This document shows, one piece after another, positions 17,539 through 26,941 of a DNA stretch of 64,000 nucleotides (the first letter of the stretch is position 1; each line of letters opens with the position of its first letter). The notes under the pieces were generated by a model, which saw only the letters and a program-made list of their open reading frames with translations, did no database searches and was not told the DNA's origin. Position numbers and translations under genes: made by a program. Source of the stretch: Streptomyces coacervatus (GTDB lineage: Bacteria; Actinomycetota; Actinomycetes; Streptomycetales; Streptomycetaceae); the NCBI RefSeq assembly GCF_029223485.1, contig NZ_JARHTP010000026.1, positions 62,001-126,000 of the forward strand, read 5' to 3'.

Positions 17539-17802
17539 GACCGGACCTCACCCCCTCCCCAGCTGTCCTGGCTGCGCGGCTGTCCTGGCGTTGCTCACTC
17601 CCCCACTGTGGCACCCGCCACTGACATCGCAATGCCGGTGGGCCAAGTGCCGGACCGCTTGCGCCGCACCCTAGTTGGGGCCTCGGCCCACGTCAGCCGG
17701 ATGGGGCATCGGTCACTCGATGGAATGGCTTTGGGGAGAGGTGGATGACGGACAGCGAGGATCAGGCCCCCGGTGCCGAACCCATCAGGCTCCGGATCCA
17801 TG

Positions 17803-17850
17803 AACCCCGCAGGCCCCGCATCCTTAGACGGATTCGGGGCCTGCGGGGTT
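17803..17850 (-). terminator. Long hairpin terminator after purD
   Basis: A 16-bp perfect stem (arms AACCCCGCAGGCCCCG and its complement) is extended inward by ATCC/GGAT after one mismatch. It lies 58 bases downstream of the purD stop. The rest of 17539-17907 holds the upstream region of the M48-like gene and no convincing gene. Confidence 0.75.
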
Positions 17851-17907
17851 GGTCGGTGCCGTGTTGCGGTACCTGTGGACGACGTCGTGGTACCTGTGCA
17901 CGACGGG

Positions 17908-19161
<1,254 letters not shown>

Positions 19162-19265
19162 GGGGGTCAGCCTAGCTGGCGGTCCTGCTGAAGGTTGGGG
19201 GGTGGGTTTGCTGTGCGTTCCTCCAAGCCGTGCGGGGTGGTCTGGGTGCCGGTCCTGGGCACCGG

Positions 19266-19340
19266 TCCTGGGGGCTGCGCCCCCAGACCCCCGCTTCGGC
19301 CCTGAAGGGGCCTCGTCCTCAAACGCCGGACGGGCTGAAA
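19266..19340. repeat. Streptomyces-type intergenic repeat
   Basis: GGGGGCTGCGCCCCCAGACC, a CGCTTCGGCCCTGAAGGGGC segment and CTCAAACGCCGGACGGGCTG form a compact inverted-repeat unit. I recognise this from many Streptomyces intergenic regions; copy number in this genome cannot be checked here. Confidence 0.55.
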
Positions 19341-19374
19341 TGCCGTGACCGGCGTGGACGACGCCCCCTCGCTG

Positions 19375-19488
19375 TTTATGACGTCCCTCGTCATTTATGG
19401 CACCCCTCGCCATTTATGACGCCCCTAGGCGTTCATGACGCCCCTCGCGGTTCATCACGCCCCTGGCCGTTCATGACGCCCCTATTCG
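19375..19488. repeat. Six tandem 19-bp repeats reaching the dnaX stop codon
   Basis: Six uninterrupted units of exactly 19 bases follow the pattern TTYATGACGCCCCTNGNCG: two begin TTTATGACG, one TTTATGGCA, two TTCATGACG and one TTCATCACG. The array fills most of the purD-dnaX spacer together with the repeat at 19266-19340, and its last unit contains the dnaX stop codon. Confidence 0.85.
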
Positions 19489-21782
19489 TTCGAGAACTCC
19501 TCCACCACCGTCGCCCCCAGCTCCCGCACGATCAGGTCGTGGCCGGAGAGGGCCGATTCGTTGAGGTCGGGGTCGTCGTCCTCGGGGATGTCGTCCTCGG
19601 GGGCGACCGGCGGCGGGGGTTCCGGGGCCGTCGGCTGGGGGGCGGGAGCGGCTGTGGGGGTGGCCGAGGCCGTCGGGGGCGGTGAGGTGGGGGGGGGAGA
19701 GGTGGGGGGTGGGGGGGACGCGGGGCGCTGCGTTGTCGTGCCGCCGCTGTAGCCGCCGGTGCTGCCGTAGCCGCCGGGGGCAGCGCCTCCGCCGAAGCCG
19801 CCGGGGGCGGGGGGTGACGGCGGGGCGGAGCCTCCGGACGGGTCGACGATGGCTTCGATCTTCCACTGCACGCTGAACTGCTCGGCCAGTGCCTGGCGCA
19901 GTACGTCCTCGCTGCCGCTGCTCGCGAAGTTGTCGCGGGCGCCCGCGTTGACGAAACCGAGCTGCAGGGTGGTGCCGTCGAAGCCGGCCACCTGGGCGTT
20001 CTGGCTGAGCAGGATCCAGGTGAAGCGACGGCGGTTCTTGACCGCCTCCAGGATGTTCGGCCAGAGCATGCGGGGGTCCAGGCCGCCGCTCGGGGGGGCG
20101 TAGGCGGTGGCGGGCGCGGCGGGCTGGGGTGCGGCTGCCGGGGCCGGGGCCGGTGCGCTGGGTGGGGGCGTGGGTTGTCCGGCGCCCGCGGGGGTGGCCG
20201 TGGGCCAGCCGCCGGGGCGTCGGCCGCCGCCCGCGGGGGCCGCGGTGGGCCAGGCGCCGGGGGCCGGAGCGGACGGGGGCGACTGGGGCTGCTGGGCTGC
20301 CGCGGGGGCAGGTGCCGGGGGAGCGGGAGGTTCGGACGGGGCTGCCGCCGGGGCGGCAGGTGTCTGAGCCGGGGGTTGCGTGGGTGCGGGAGCGCCCTGC
20401 TCGGCGGGGGCGACGCCCCCTGCCGCCGGCCATGCGCCCGCACCGGCGGACGGCGTCCCTCCGGCCGCCGGTGCACCCGATGCACGTACCGCCGCCCGGG
20501 CCGCGGCCGGGCCGCGGCCGGGCGGAACCGGTTCCCCGCCCGCCGCCGAGGGCACCGCTCCGCCATGCACGTCGGGCCCGGGCACGTACCCCATGGCCGG
20601 CGCACCGCCGCCCGCGGAGAAGTTCACGCCCCGCTCGATCCGGTCGAGGCGGGCCATCACCGAACGCTCGTCCCCGTACGCGGCAGGCAGCAGCACGCGT
20701 GCGCAGATCAACTCAAGCTGGAGGCGGGGCGAGTTGGCGCCGCGCATTTCGGTCAGGCCCTCGTTGACCAGGTCGGCGGCGCGGCTGAGCTCGGCGGCGC
20801 CGAACGTGCCCGCCTGGGCCTGCATGCGCTCGATGACGTCGGCCGGGGCGTCGATGAGCCCCTTCTCCGCGGCGTCCGGCACGGCGGCCAGGATCACCAG
20901 GTCGCGCAGTCGCTCCAACAGGTCGGCGACGAAGCGGCGCGGGTCGTTGCCCCCCTCGATGATGCGGTCGACGACCTCGAAGGCGGCGGCCCCGTCACCG
21001 GTGGCGAAGGCCTCGACGACGGAGTCCAGGAGCGAACCGTCGGTGTAGCCGAGAAGGGACGTCGCCATGGCATACGTCACACCCTCCTCCTTCGCTCCCG
21101 CGAGCAGCTGGTCCATGACGGACATGGAGTCACGCACGGAGCCCGCGCCCGCGCGCACGACCAGCGGCAGCACGCCGTCCTCGACGGGGATGTTCTCCTT
21201 GCCGCACACCTCGCCGAGGTATTCGCGCAGCGTGCCCGGCGGCACGAGCCGGAAGGGATAGTGATGCGTCCGTGACCGAATGGTCCCGATGACCTTCTCG
21301 GGCTCGGTGGTCGCAAAGATGAACTTGAGGTGCTCCGGGGGCTCCTCAACGACCTTCAGCAGCGCGTTGAAGCCGGCCGACGTGACCATGTGGGCCTCGT
21401 CGATGATGTAGATCTTGTACCGGCTGGCAGCGGGCCCGAAGAAGGCCTTCTCGCGCAGCTCACGCGCGTCGTCCACACCACCGTGCGAAGCGGCGTCGAT
21501 CTCGATGACGTCGATCGATCCCGGGCCGTTGCGCGCCAGGTCCTGGCACGACTGGCACTCGCCGCAGGGCGTCGGCGTGGGGCCCTGTTCGCAGTTCAGG
21601 CAGCGGGCCAGGATGCGCGCGCTCGTCGTCTTGCCGCACCCGCGCGGCCCGCTGAACAGGTACGCGTGATTGACCCGGTTGTTCCGCAGCGCCTGCTGCA
21701 GCGGGTCGGTTACATGCTCCTGCCCGATGACCTCGGCGAACGACTCCGGGCGATAGCGGCGGTACAGCGCGAGAGACGACAC
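19482..21782 (-). CDS. dnaX: DNA polymerase III subunits gamma/tau
   Basis: 766 residues, clamp-loader ATPase and replisome organiser. N-terminal AAA+ region: Walker A GPRGCGKT at 45-52, zinc-binding cysteines C64, C73, C76 and C79, and a DEAH-type Walker B (IIDEAHM). A Pro/Ala/Gly-rich linker (about 390-560) precedes a tau-type C-terminal domain and an acidic tail (PEDDIPEDDDPDLNESA). The GTG at 21782 starts the conserved SSLALYRRYRPESF. An ATG ten codons upstream is possible, but TATAAC at 21792-21797 (minus strand) looks like a -10 box only 9 bases before this GTG, suggesting a leaderless or near-leaderless message. Confidence 0.95.
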   Translation of the reverse strand: MSSLALYRRYRPESFAEVIGQEHVTDPLQQALRNNRVNHAYLFSGPRGCGKTTSARILARCLNCEQGPTPTPCGECQSCQDLARNGPGSIDVIEIDAASHGGVDDARELREKAFFGPAASRYKIYIIDEAHMVTSAGFNALLKVVEEPPEHLKFIFATTEPEKVIGTIRSRTHHYPFRLVPPGTLREYLGEVCGKENIPVEDGVLPLVVRAGAGSVRDSMSVMDQLLAGAKEEGVTYAMATSLLGYTDGSLLDSVVEAFATGDGAAAFEVVDRIIEGGNDPRRFVADLLERLRDLVILAAVPDAAEKGLIDAPADVIERMQAQAGTFGAAELSRAADLVNEGLTEMRGANSPRLQLELICARVLLPAAYGDERSVMARLDRIERGVNFSAGGGAPAMGYVPGPDVHGGAVPSAAGGEPVPPGRGPAAARAAVRASGAPAAGGTPSAGAGAWPAAGGVAPAEQGAPAPTQPPAQTPAAPAAAPSEPPAPPAPAPAAAQQPQSPPSAPAPGAWPTAAPAGGGRRPGGWPTATPAGAGQPTPPPSAPAPAPAAAPQPAAPATAYAPPSGGLDPRMLWPNILEAVKNRRRFTWILLSQNAQVAGFDGTTLQLGFVNAGARDNFASSGSEDVLRQALAEQFSVQWKIEAIVDPSGGSAPPSPPAPGGFGGGAAPGGYGSTGGYSGGTTTQRPASPPPPTSPPPTSPPPTASATPTAAPAPQPTAPEPPPPVAPEDDIPEDDDPDLNESALSGHDLIVRELGATVVEEFSNE

Positions 21783-22007
21783 GCATACGAGGTTATAGGC
21801 GCCCACTGACATCGCGGGCCGCCCGGATGCCGAGACGAGCGCCGGACGAAACCTAAGCGTCTCTTGACGGCCGTTTCACAGAAACCGAGCACCCCTCATG
21901 ATTAAGTTGAAAGCTCAAATACAACAGCAAACGCACAGTGCCCCTGCAGCCCCTCTCTCCACACCCCCACATCCCCCCCACACCCCCCACATCCCGCAAG
22001 GACACTC

Positions 22008-23765
22008 ATGCCCCTCTACTTCATTCGCCATGGCGAGTCCCAGGCGAACGAGCAGAACCGGTTCGCCGGACGGCTGGACGCCCCGCTCACCACGCTCGGA
22101 CGCCGCCAGGCCGAGCAGACGGCCGACCGGGTCGCCGCCCTCGCGGCGAACGGCATACGCATCGACGAAGTGCACACGTCCACCCTCCGCCGCGCCCAGG
22201 AGACCGCCGGAACGATCATCGACCGGCTGCCCGAGCCGCCCGACCGGGTCACGGTCGACGAGGCCCTCATAGAACGCGACTTCGGCATCTACAGCGGTCG
22301 TAACAAGAGCCTGGTGAAGAAGACCATCGGCTTCGCCGGCTACACCGAGGCGTTCCACTCCCCGACCGGACGGCCACCGGGTGGCGAGACCTGGACCGAG
22401 ATGTACGCGCGCGTGGCCGCGTACTACGACGACGTGCTCCTCCCGGCCTCCCAGGCGGGACGTACCGTCCTCGTCGTCGCCCACAAATACATCGTGGAGA
22501 TGTTCGCGCTGGTCGTCGCGGGCGCCCGCCCCGAGTCGTACCGCGACTTCAAGATCCCCAACGCCCGCCCGCTCTCCGAGGACGACCTGCGCCGCGCGGT
22601 CGCGGCCCCGGCAGCGGCCGGCCTGCTGAACGACCTCGGCGAGATCGTCGAGATCCGCCTCCCGCTGCTTATCGCCGCAGCGGCCGGGGCGGGGACGGCC
22701 GCCCAACTCGCCCTGGGCGTGCACGTGCCCGCCTGGGTGTTCACCCTGACCCTGACTGCCCTGCTCTCGGTCGGCTCCTTCTTCGCCATGCTGCGCGTCA
22801 ACCCGCACACCCTGCGCCGCCCACTGGCAAGCCTCCACACGGCCTGGCCCCTGCTCCTCCCCCGCCTCGCCCTGGGCCTGACCCTCCTCTGGGCGGGCCA
22901 CTCCCTCCCCCTGGAACTCGCCGGCCTCTTCCTCCTGCTCCCCCCGGCCCTCGTGGTCCCGACCCTCTCGCTCCTCTGGGGAGGCGACTACTTCTTCGCC
23001 GTACGACACACAGTCGCCGCCTCACTGGCCCTCCCGGTGCTGCTGCTGGCGGGTCTGGCGCTCCCGGTGATGCTGCCGGGCGGCGTGGCACAGGCCCACA
23101 CCCTCACCACCCTCGAACCGGCGCTGCTCACCTACGCGGCCGTACTGCTCGCCGCCCTCGTGCTGCCCGGCGCGGGCGCCCAAGCCCTGCGCCGGCGCGA
23201 CCCGATCCGCGCGGGCGCCCTCAGCACCAACTGGAACTGGCTGGGCGGCCTCGCCCTGATCCCGCTGGCGGGCCTCGCCACGTTCGCACTGACCCCACCG
23301 ACGGGCCTGACGGCAGCGCTCGCCGCTCACCTGCTGCTGACGACGACCATCACCGCCGCAGCCCTGACAGCCCTCCGAGGGCTGACGGCTCTCTTCCTCC
23401 GCCTGCGCCCGCACGACACCGGCCTCGGCCGCGACATGTTCATCACGCAGAACACGCCCAACGTCTTCCTGTGGCTCGCGATGACCGCGGTCCTCGCCCC
23501 CACGACCGGCCACCACCCCTCGGTCATCGGCCTGGGCGTCGCACTCGTCTTCTTCCTGGCCGTCTACGTCGACGAGCGGATCTTCCTCCGGGCACATAGC
23601 CGCGAGCTGTCCCCCACGGCGGCACCGCAGGCACCGCAGGCATCGGCGGGATCGGCGGGATCGGAGACATCCGGGGAACACAAGACCCCCCACGCACCCG
23701 CCAGAGCCGACCTACCCTTGCTGCCTTCCGGCCCTGGGGGAGTTCAGTCAGATAGCGCCGCGTGA
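22008..23765 (+). CDS. Histidine phosphatase fused to an integral membrane domain
   Basis: 585 residues in two parts. Residues 1-205 are a histidine phosphatase (phosphoglycerate-mutase fold): RHG at 7-9 with catalytic His8, LRRAQETA, a Glu in ALIERDFG and the second His159 in VVAHKYIVEM. From about residue 215 there are nine or ten hydrophobic segments to about 535, then a Ala/Ser-rich tail. AAGGAC lies just before the ATG. This joining of a soluble phosphatase to a polytopic membrane domain is unusual; the substrate is unknown. The last 26 codons are antisense to the SRP RNA gene. Confidence 0.82.
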   Translation: MPLYFIRHGESQANEQNRFAGRLDAPLTTLGRRQAEQTADRVAALAANGIRIDEVHTSTLRRAQETAGTIIDRLPEPPDRVTVDEALIERDFGIYSGRNKSLVKKTIGFAGYTEAFHSPTGRPPGGETWTEMYARVAAYYDDVLLPASQAGRTVLVVAHKYIVEMFALVVAGARPESYRDFKIPNARPLSEDDLRRAVAAPAAAGLLNDLGEIVEIRLPLLIAAAAGAGTAAQLALGVHVPAWVFTLTLTALLSVGSFFAMLRVNPHTLRRPLASLHTAWPLLLPRLALGLTLLWAGHSLPLELAGLFLLLPPALVVPTLSLLWGGDYFFAVRHTVAASLALPVLLLAGLALPVMLPGGVAQAHTLTTLEPALLTYAAVLLAALVLPGAGAQALRRRDPIRAGALSTNWNWLGGLALIPLAGLATFALTPPTGLTAALAAHLLLTTTITAAALTALRGLTALFLRLRPHDTGLGRDMFITQNTPNVFLWLAMTAVLAPTTGHHPSVIGLGVALVFFLAVYVDERIFLRAHSRELSPTAAPQAPQASAGSAGSETSGEHKTPHAPARADLPLLPSGPGGVQSDSAA

Positions 23766-23770
23766 GGGGC
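23685..23770 (-). ncRNA. ffs: Small bacterial signal recognition particle RNA
   Basis: Read on the minus strand, the apical part carries CCAGGGCCGGAAGGCAGCAA then GGGTAG, the universally conserved SRP helix-8 loop that binds Ffh. The ends pair over 10 bp (GCCCCTCACGC with GCGTGGGGGGT), giving a single long hairpin of about 86 nt, the size of the short 4.5S-type RNA. Exact ends are estimates. The 3' end of the phosphatase-membrane gene runs over it on the other strand. Confidence 0.88.
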
Positions 23771-23847
23771 TGAGGCCCAGCTTACCCGATCGCCGGGCGC
23801 CCGAACGAGTTCGCTAGCACCCTCCAACGTCATGTAATGTTTCCGGC

Positions 23848-23935
23848 GGAGGATTCGCCTAGAGGCCTAGGGCGCACGCTTGGAAAGCGTGTTGGGGGCA
23901 ACCCCTCACGAGTTCGAATCTCGTATCCTCCGCCA
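23848..23935 (+). tRNA. tRNA-Ser(GGA), integration target
   Basis: Class II tRNA with acceptor GGAGGAT/ATCCTCC, anticodon loop TTGGAAA giving GGA, a long variable arm (TGTTGGGGGCAACCCCTCA) and encoded CCA. The 3' part from the anticodon loop onward is duplicated perfectly at 32363-32419, so the element at this site restores the gene on integration. Confidence 0.96.
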
Positions 23936-23936
23936 G
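23880..23936 (+). repeat. attL of the integrated element
   Basis: A 57-bp direct repeat starting at TTGGAAAGCG in the anticodon loop and ending one base after CCA. All 57 bases match 32363-32419. A core spanning a tRNA 3' half is the normal attachment site of actinomycete integrative elements. Confidence 0.95.
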
Positions 23937-24071
23937 AAGGGGTCTGACCTGCGACTTAGCAGGTTAGGCCCCTCTCTCGTTGGTGCTGCGACTGACCATG
24001 CAGACCCCGCTACGCAAGACGCTTGGGTGACAGGCACTTGTCTAGCGGGACGGACACAGGAGTCAGTCACC

Positions 24072-25172
24072 GTGACCACAGCAGCCAGGAAGAGCCCTCT
24101 CCGGACACAGCAGCGGACGGCAGGGGTTGACCCTGCCTCCACCCCATCTCTCCCCGCACCCCGAGTAGTAAGAGCTGTGAAGGGTGCCGAGGATGCTCGG
24201 CTGGCACAGATCAGTGAGCTTGAGCTTCACCTGTCGACCACCACCAACAGGCAGGGCAGGCCATTCCAGCGGCGCACGATCAACGCCTACAAGTACGCCG
24301 CCACTCAGCTCCATCACTGGCTCACCGCACAGAAGACGGCAGGGGACTTCTCCTCCGTCGACACAGCCACCCTGAACAAGTTCTTCCGCTGGTACTACCA
24401 GACCCACGACGTACCCAAGAGCCAGGACGGCAAGGGCGGTTACACAGGCGGGACCAACACGGTTCAGCGGAATCTCAGGGCGTTGTTCTCCTACCTCTCC
24501 GAGGAGTACGACACAGCAGACCCGTACAGGGATCCCAAGCTCCAGAGGTACGCCACTCCACCCATGGGTAAGCCCAAGACACTCAGCACTGACTTCGTGT
24601 CGGACATGCTGAAGGCAACCGGCAACGGCTCACCCAAGGTTCGCGACTTCCAGACAGTGAGGGATCACGCGATCATCCGTGTTCTCACCGAGGGTCTGAG
24701 GTCTGATGAGTTGCTCAATCTCAGGGTTCAGGATCTAGACCTTGCCGGGGGAACTCTCGTAGTGGTCCCGATCAAGATGGACCGCAACTCTCTGGACGGC
24801 CGAGTGATCCCTATCCAGCCGAAGACAGTGAAGGCTCTGTCTCGATGGCTTCGGGTCAGGGCTACACACAAGCTGGCCGACAAGACGGATTGGCTGTGGC
24901 TGGGCACAAGGAACAGGAGCAAGCTCCTCTACGCCGGACTGCACCGGCTCACGAAGAAGTGGGCGGAGGAAGCTGGTTATGACCCTGCCGCAGTCTCCCC
25001 GCATTCGTTCTGCCACACATGGGCAGATGACCTGAAAGCGGCAGGAGTCTCGGGCGAACACATCATGGCTGTGCGGGGATGGAAGAGTCCGGCGATGCTC
25101 CGACGGTATGGGGCAGACATGGCCAGCAAGAGGGCTGTAGACGCTGTGCACGCATTGGGGGACCGGTACTGA
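24072..25172 (+). CDS. int: Tyrosine recombinase (integrase) with an altered catalytic box
   Basis: 366 residues. An N-terminal SAM-like arm-binding region (about 45-150) is followed by the catalytic domain: Arg210 in TEGLRSDELLNL, Lys235 in the beta-hairpin, box II at 311-315 reading HSFCH, GW in VRGWKSPAM and nucleophile Tyr346 in MLRRYG. Box II normally reads HxLRH; here the near-invariant Arg is Cys314, encoded TGC where CGC would give Arg. The GTG at 24072 has AGGAG about 10 bases upstream; in-frame ATGs further up lie within the tRNA gene and attL. It would integrate the element at the adjacent att site if active. Confidence 0.9.
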   Translation: MTTAARKSPLRTQQRTAGVDPASTPSLPAPRVVRAVKGAEDARLAQISELELHLSTTTNRQGRPFQRRTINAYKYAATQLHHWLTAQKTAGDFSSVDTATLNKFFRWYYQTHDVPKSQDGKGGYTGGTNTVQRNLRALFSYLSEEYDTADPYRDPKLQRYATPPMGKPKTLSTDFVSDMLKATGNGSPKVRDFQTVRDHAIIRVLTEGLRSDELLNLRVQDLDLAGGTLVVVPIKMDRNSLDGRVIPIQPKTVKALSRWLRVRATHKLADKTDWLWLGTRNRSKLLYAGLHRLTKKWAEEAGYDPAAVSPHSFCHTWADDLKAAGVSGEHIMAVRGWKSPAMLRRYGADMASKRAVDAVHALGDRY

Positions 25173-25197
25173 CCTAGCCGCACTTCCCCCGCTTGAG

Positions 25198-25230
25198 AGG
25201 GCCCCTGGCAGCGATGCCAGAGGGCCCTTT
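25198..25230 (+). terminator. Terminator after the integrase gene
   Basis: AGGGCCCCTGGC, a short loop and GCCAGAGGGCCCTTTCTC form a stem with one internal mismatch and a T-rich tail, 26 bases after the int stop codon. Confidence 0.75.
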
Positions 25231-25777
25231 CTCATACCTGGGAAGTAGGTGGGTGAGAGTTTCCGTCATACCTGAGGATGATCTTCGCCCCATTTTCGGA
25301 TCCCTGCCTGACAAGGTGCTCTTCCGTCACCCTACTCCATAGGTGGAGGGTTGCTCGGACCCCCTCAAGACGGCTGGTCTCCGTCGGTGTGTGGTTGAAG
25401 GGCTCGGTGCCTATGGTGCCGGGCCCCTCTTCTTTGGCTCACACCTGGACCAACACCCAAGACCCGGGACCGAACGCCGCGATGTCAGTCGCTCCACATA
25501 GAATGTGGAACTGAAGAAGTTCACCGGACTCCAGGAAACATCTGACACCCCCTGACGCTGTCCGGCTTCTTGTTCCACACCGAGTCTCGGGTACTCGTTT
25601 TCGCGACTGACCACCCATGCCGTGGCACCACCCATACTCCGGCCCTGACGGCACCCTCTTTTTTTGCCCAGGGGTCCCCACCTTTCCCGCCGAGGGATTC
25701 GTCTATCCAAAGGTCCCCACCTATCAGGCAGGGCACTAGGCCCTGCCGTACCACCACTGACCGCGAAGGAGATAGCT
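25231..25777 (+). other. Non-coding leader between int and the element's main operon
   Basis: 547 bases without a convincing reading frame or family match. It should hold the promoter of the rightward gene set starting at 25778 and perhaps recombinase arm sites. No repeated arm-type sites could be made out by eye. Confidence 0.5.
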
Positions 25778-26059
25778 ATGTCCAAGCGCCACTACGTAAT
25801 GCAGCCAGACCACTCATACAAGTGCGTGTCATGCCGACAGGAGTTCATCACCCGAGAAGAGCTGGGCAGCCACTACAACCTCAGGGGTAAGTGCAAGCAT
25901 CCCATAGGAATGGGTCTGCCTCTCGACATTGATGTGAGCCACTACAGGTGGACCAGCAATAAGCCCGAGAAGGGGTCTATACGCCTCTCTAAGGCAGCGC
26001 GAGACCGAGCGGATGCAGATCATCACCAGCATTACAACGGGGCCCCACAGAGCCACTGA
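25778..26059 (+). CDS. Small zinc-finger protein (FDXHR-like)
   Basis: 93 residues. Cys16 and Cys19 (CVSC) are followed by EFITREELGSHYN, then RGKCKHPIGMGLPL. This C-x2-C ... H-x6-C pattern with a following Pro-x3-GL resembles the small FDXHR putative zinc-binding proteins of actinobacterial phages and integrative elements; the FDxHR core itself is altered to EELGSH. AAGGAGATAGCT precedes the ATG. It is the first gene of the element's rightward set and ends just before a GC hairpin. DNA or RNA binding is likely, but no specific role is known. Confidence 0.7.
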   Translation: MSKRHYVMQPDHSYKCVSCRQEFITREELGSHYNLRGKCKHPIGMGLPLDIDVSHYRWTSNKPEKGSIRLSKAARDRADADHHQHYNGAPQSH

Positions 26060-26069
26060 AGGCTTTCTA

Positions 26070-26090
26070 GGGCCGGGAATGACCCGGCCC
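26070..26090 (+). promoter_or_regulatory. Intercistronic stem-loop 1 of the element
   Basis: GGGCCGGG, loop AATGA, CCCGGCCC. It is one of five hairpins with GGGCCGG/CCGGCCC arms that follow genes in this element; there is no T run, so it may be an attenuator or RNA-stabilising structure. Confidence 0.7.
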
Positions 26091-26101
26091 CCACACCACC
26101 A

Positions 26102-26120
26102 TTAAGGAGACCAACCAATG
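26102..26120 (+). promoter_or_regulatory. Start-associated sequence, copy 1
   Basis: TTAAGGAGACCAACCAATG contains the ribosome-binding site and start codon of the gene at 26118. Sixteen bases (AGGAGACCAACCAATG) recur exactly at 29374-29389 before the DUF2637 gene. Confidence 0.75.
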
Positions 26121-26696
26121 CAGTGCGTAGACACCGAGTGCACCCAGGAAGGCCAGCCGTACGAGATTGGCGGAGTGCATCTCATCATGTGCCAGTACCA
26201 CCGCTATCAGCTTGCCACTAAGAGCAAGGAGCGGGCGAGGAAGGTGATAGCTGAACTGGACGCTATCGGCGCCATCACGCATCACACGGAAGGTTGGACC
26301 TACGTCGTCCGCATGGCAAATGGCATGGTCAAGATTGGCACCACTAAGAAGAGTGACCTAGAGCGATTCCAGAGGCTGAGCCGAGACAAGAATGGTGGAG
26401 TTCCCGTTCAGATGCTGGCAATCGTCAAGGGCGGTGAATCCCTGGAGTACCTGTTCCATGAGAAGTGGTTCAGCCTCAAGATTCCCGGACAGATGGAGGA
26501 GTTTCATCCTGACCCCGCTCTACTGCGTTGGGCTGAGGAGCTAGGCACTGATGACGGAGTAGACATCGACGGATACGAAGACTGGATGGCATACCGACAC
26601 AACCGAAAAGACGCACCTGTCCCTGAGATGTTCGGGGATGTGGTGGAGCAGATAGCCGAGCTTCAGAAGTCTGAAGCTGAGTCCTTCTGGGAGTGA
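26118..26696 (+). CDS. GIY-YIG/T5orf172-like protein with N-terminal Cys/His motif
   Basis: 192 residues. The first 35 residues have Cys3, Cys8, Cys25 and His28 (a possible zinc ribbon: MQCVDTEC ... LIMCQYHRY). Residues about 60-130 (WTYVVRMANGMVKIGTT, then LERFQRLSRD and YLFHEKWFSLKIPGQMEEFHP) match the T5orf172/Mug113 branch of the GIY-YIG nuclease fold. Catalytic residues of GIY-YIG enzymes (Tyr, Arg, Glu) have plausible counterparts in YVVR, ERFQR and MEEF. It may cut element or host DNA, or be an inactive binding protein. A GC hairpin follows it. Confidence 0.7.
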   Translation: MQCVDTECTQEGQPYEIGGVHLIMCQYHRYQLATKSKERARKVIAELDAIGAITHHTEGWTYVVRMANGMVKIGTTKKSDLERFQRLSRDKNGGVPVQMLAIVKGGESLEYLFHEKWFSLKIPGQMEEFHPDPALLRWAEELGTDDGVDIDGYEDWMAYRHNRKDAPVPEMFGDVVEQIAELQKSEAESFWE

Positions 26697-26706
26697 CTAA
26701 GCAGTA

Positions 26707-26728
26707 GGGCCGGGGGCATGCCCGGCCC
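26707..26728 (+). promoter_or_regulatory. Intercistronic stem-loop 2 of the element
   Basis: GGGCCGGG, loop GGCATG (inner pairing possible), CCCGGCCC. Same type as the hairpins at 26070, 27460, 30069 and 31184. Confidence 0.7.
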
Positions 26729-26755
26729 ATCCATTCGAGACAACAAGGAGAACCG

Positions 26756-26923
26756 ATGGCAAGCATCGGAAGTAAGGAAGCTAAGGGAGTCCTGTCCCAG
26801 CTAATGCAGCGGGCCGAAAGAGGAGAGACCATTCGCATCACCAAGTACGGACGAGACGCAGTGGTGATGATCTCGGCAGAGCGATACGACCGACTTACAC
26901 GCAACCTCATGGAAGACAACTGA
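26756..26923 (+). CDS. Short Phd/YefM-type antitoxin-like protein
   Basis: 55 residues starting MASIGSKEAKGVLSQLMQRA and continuing GETIRITKYGRDAVVMISAE then RYDRL. The order of a Ser/Lys-rich start, an amphipathic helix, ITKYGRDAVV and a YDRL end is that of the N-terminal DNA-binding domain of Phd/YefM antitoxins. The C-terminal toxin-neutralising tail is almost absent (about 10 residues). AAGGAG lies 6 bases before the ATG. No recognised toxin follows: the next gene (26942) is not of the RelE, Doc or PIN type that I recognise. It may be a solitary operator-binding protein. Confidence 0.75.
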   Translation: MASIGSKEAKGVLSQLMQRAERGETIRITKYGRDAVVMISAERYDRLTRNLMEDN

Positions 26924-26941
26924 GACGCGAGGAGGAAACGC

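Noticed and set aside
25439..25785. Several overlapping minus-strand frames after the integrase gene
   Set aside because: No ribosome-binding sites, no family features and all overlap one another; treated as leader DNA.
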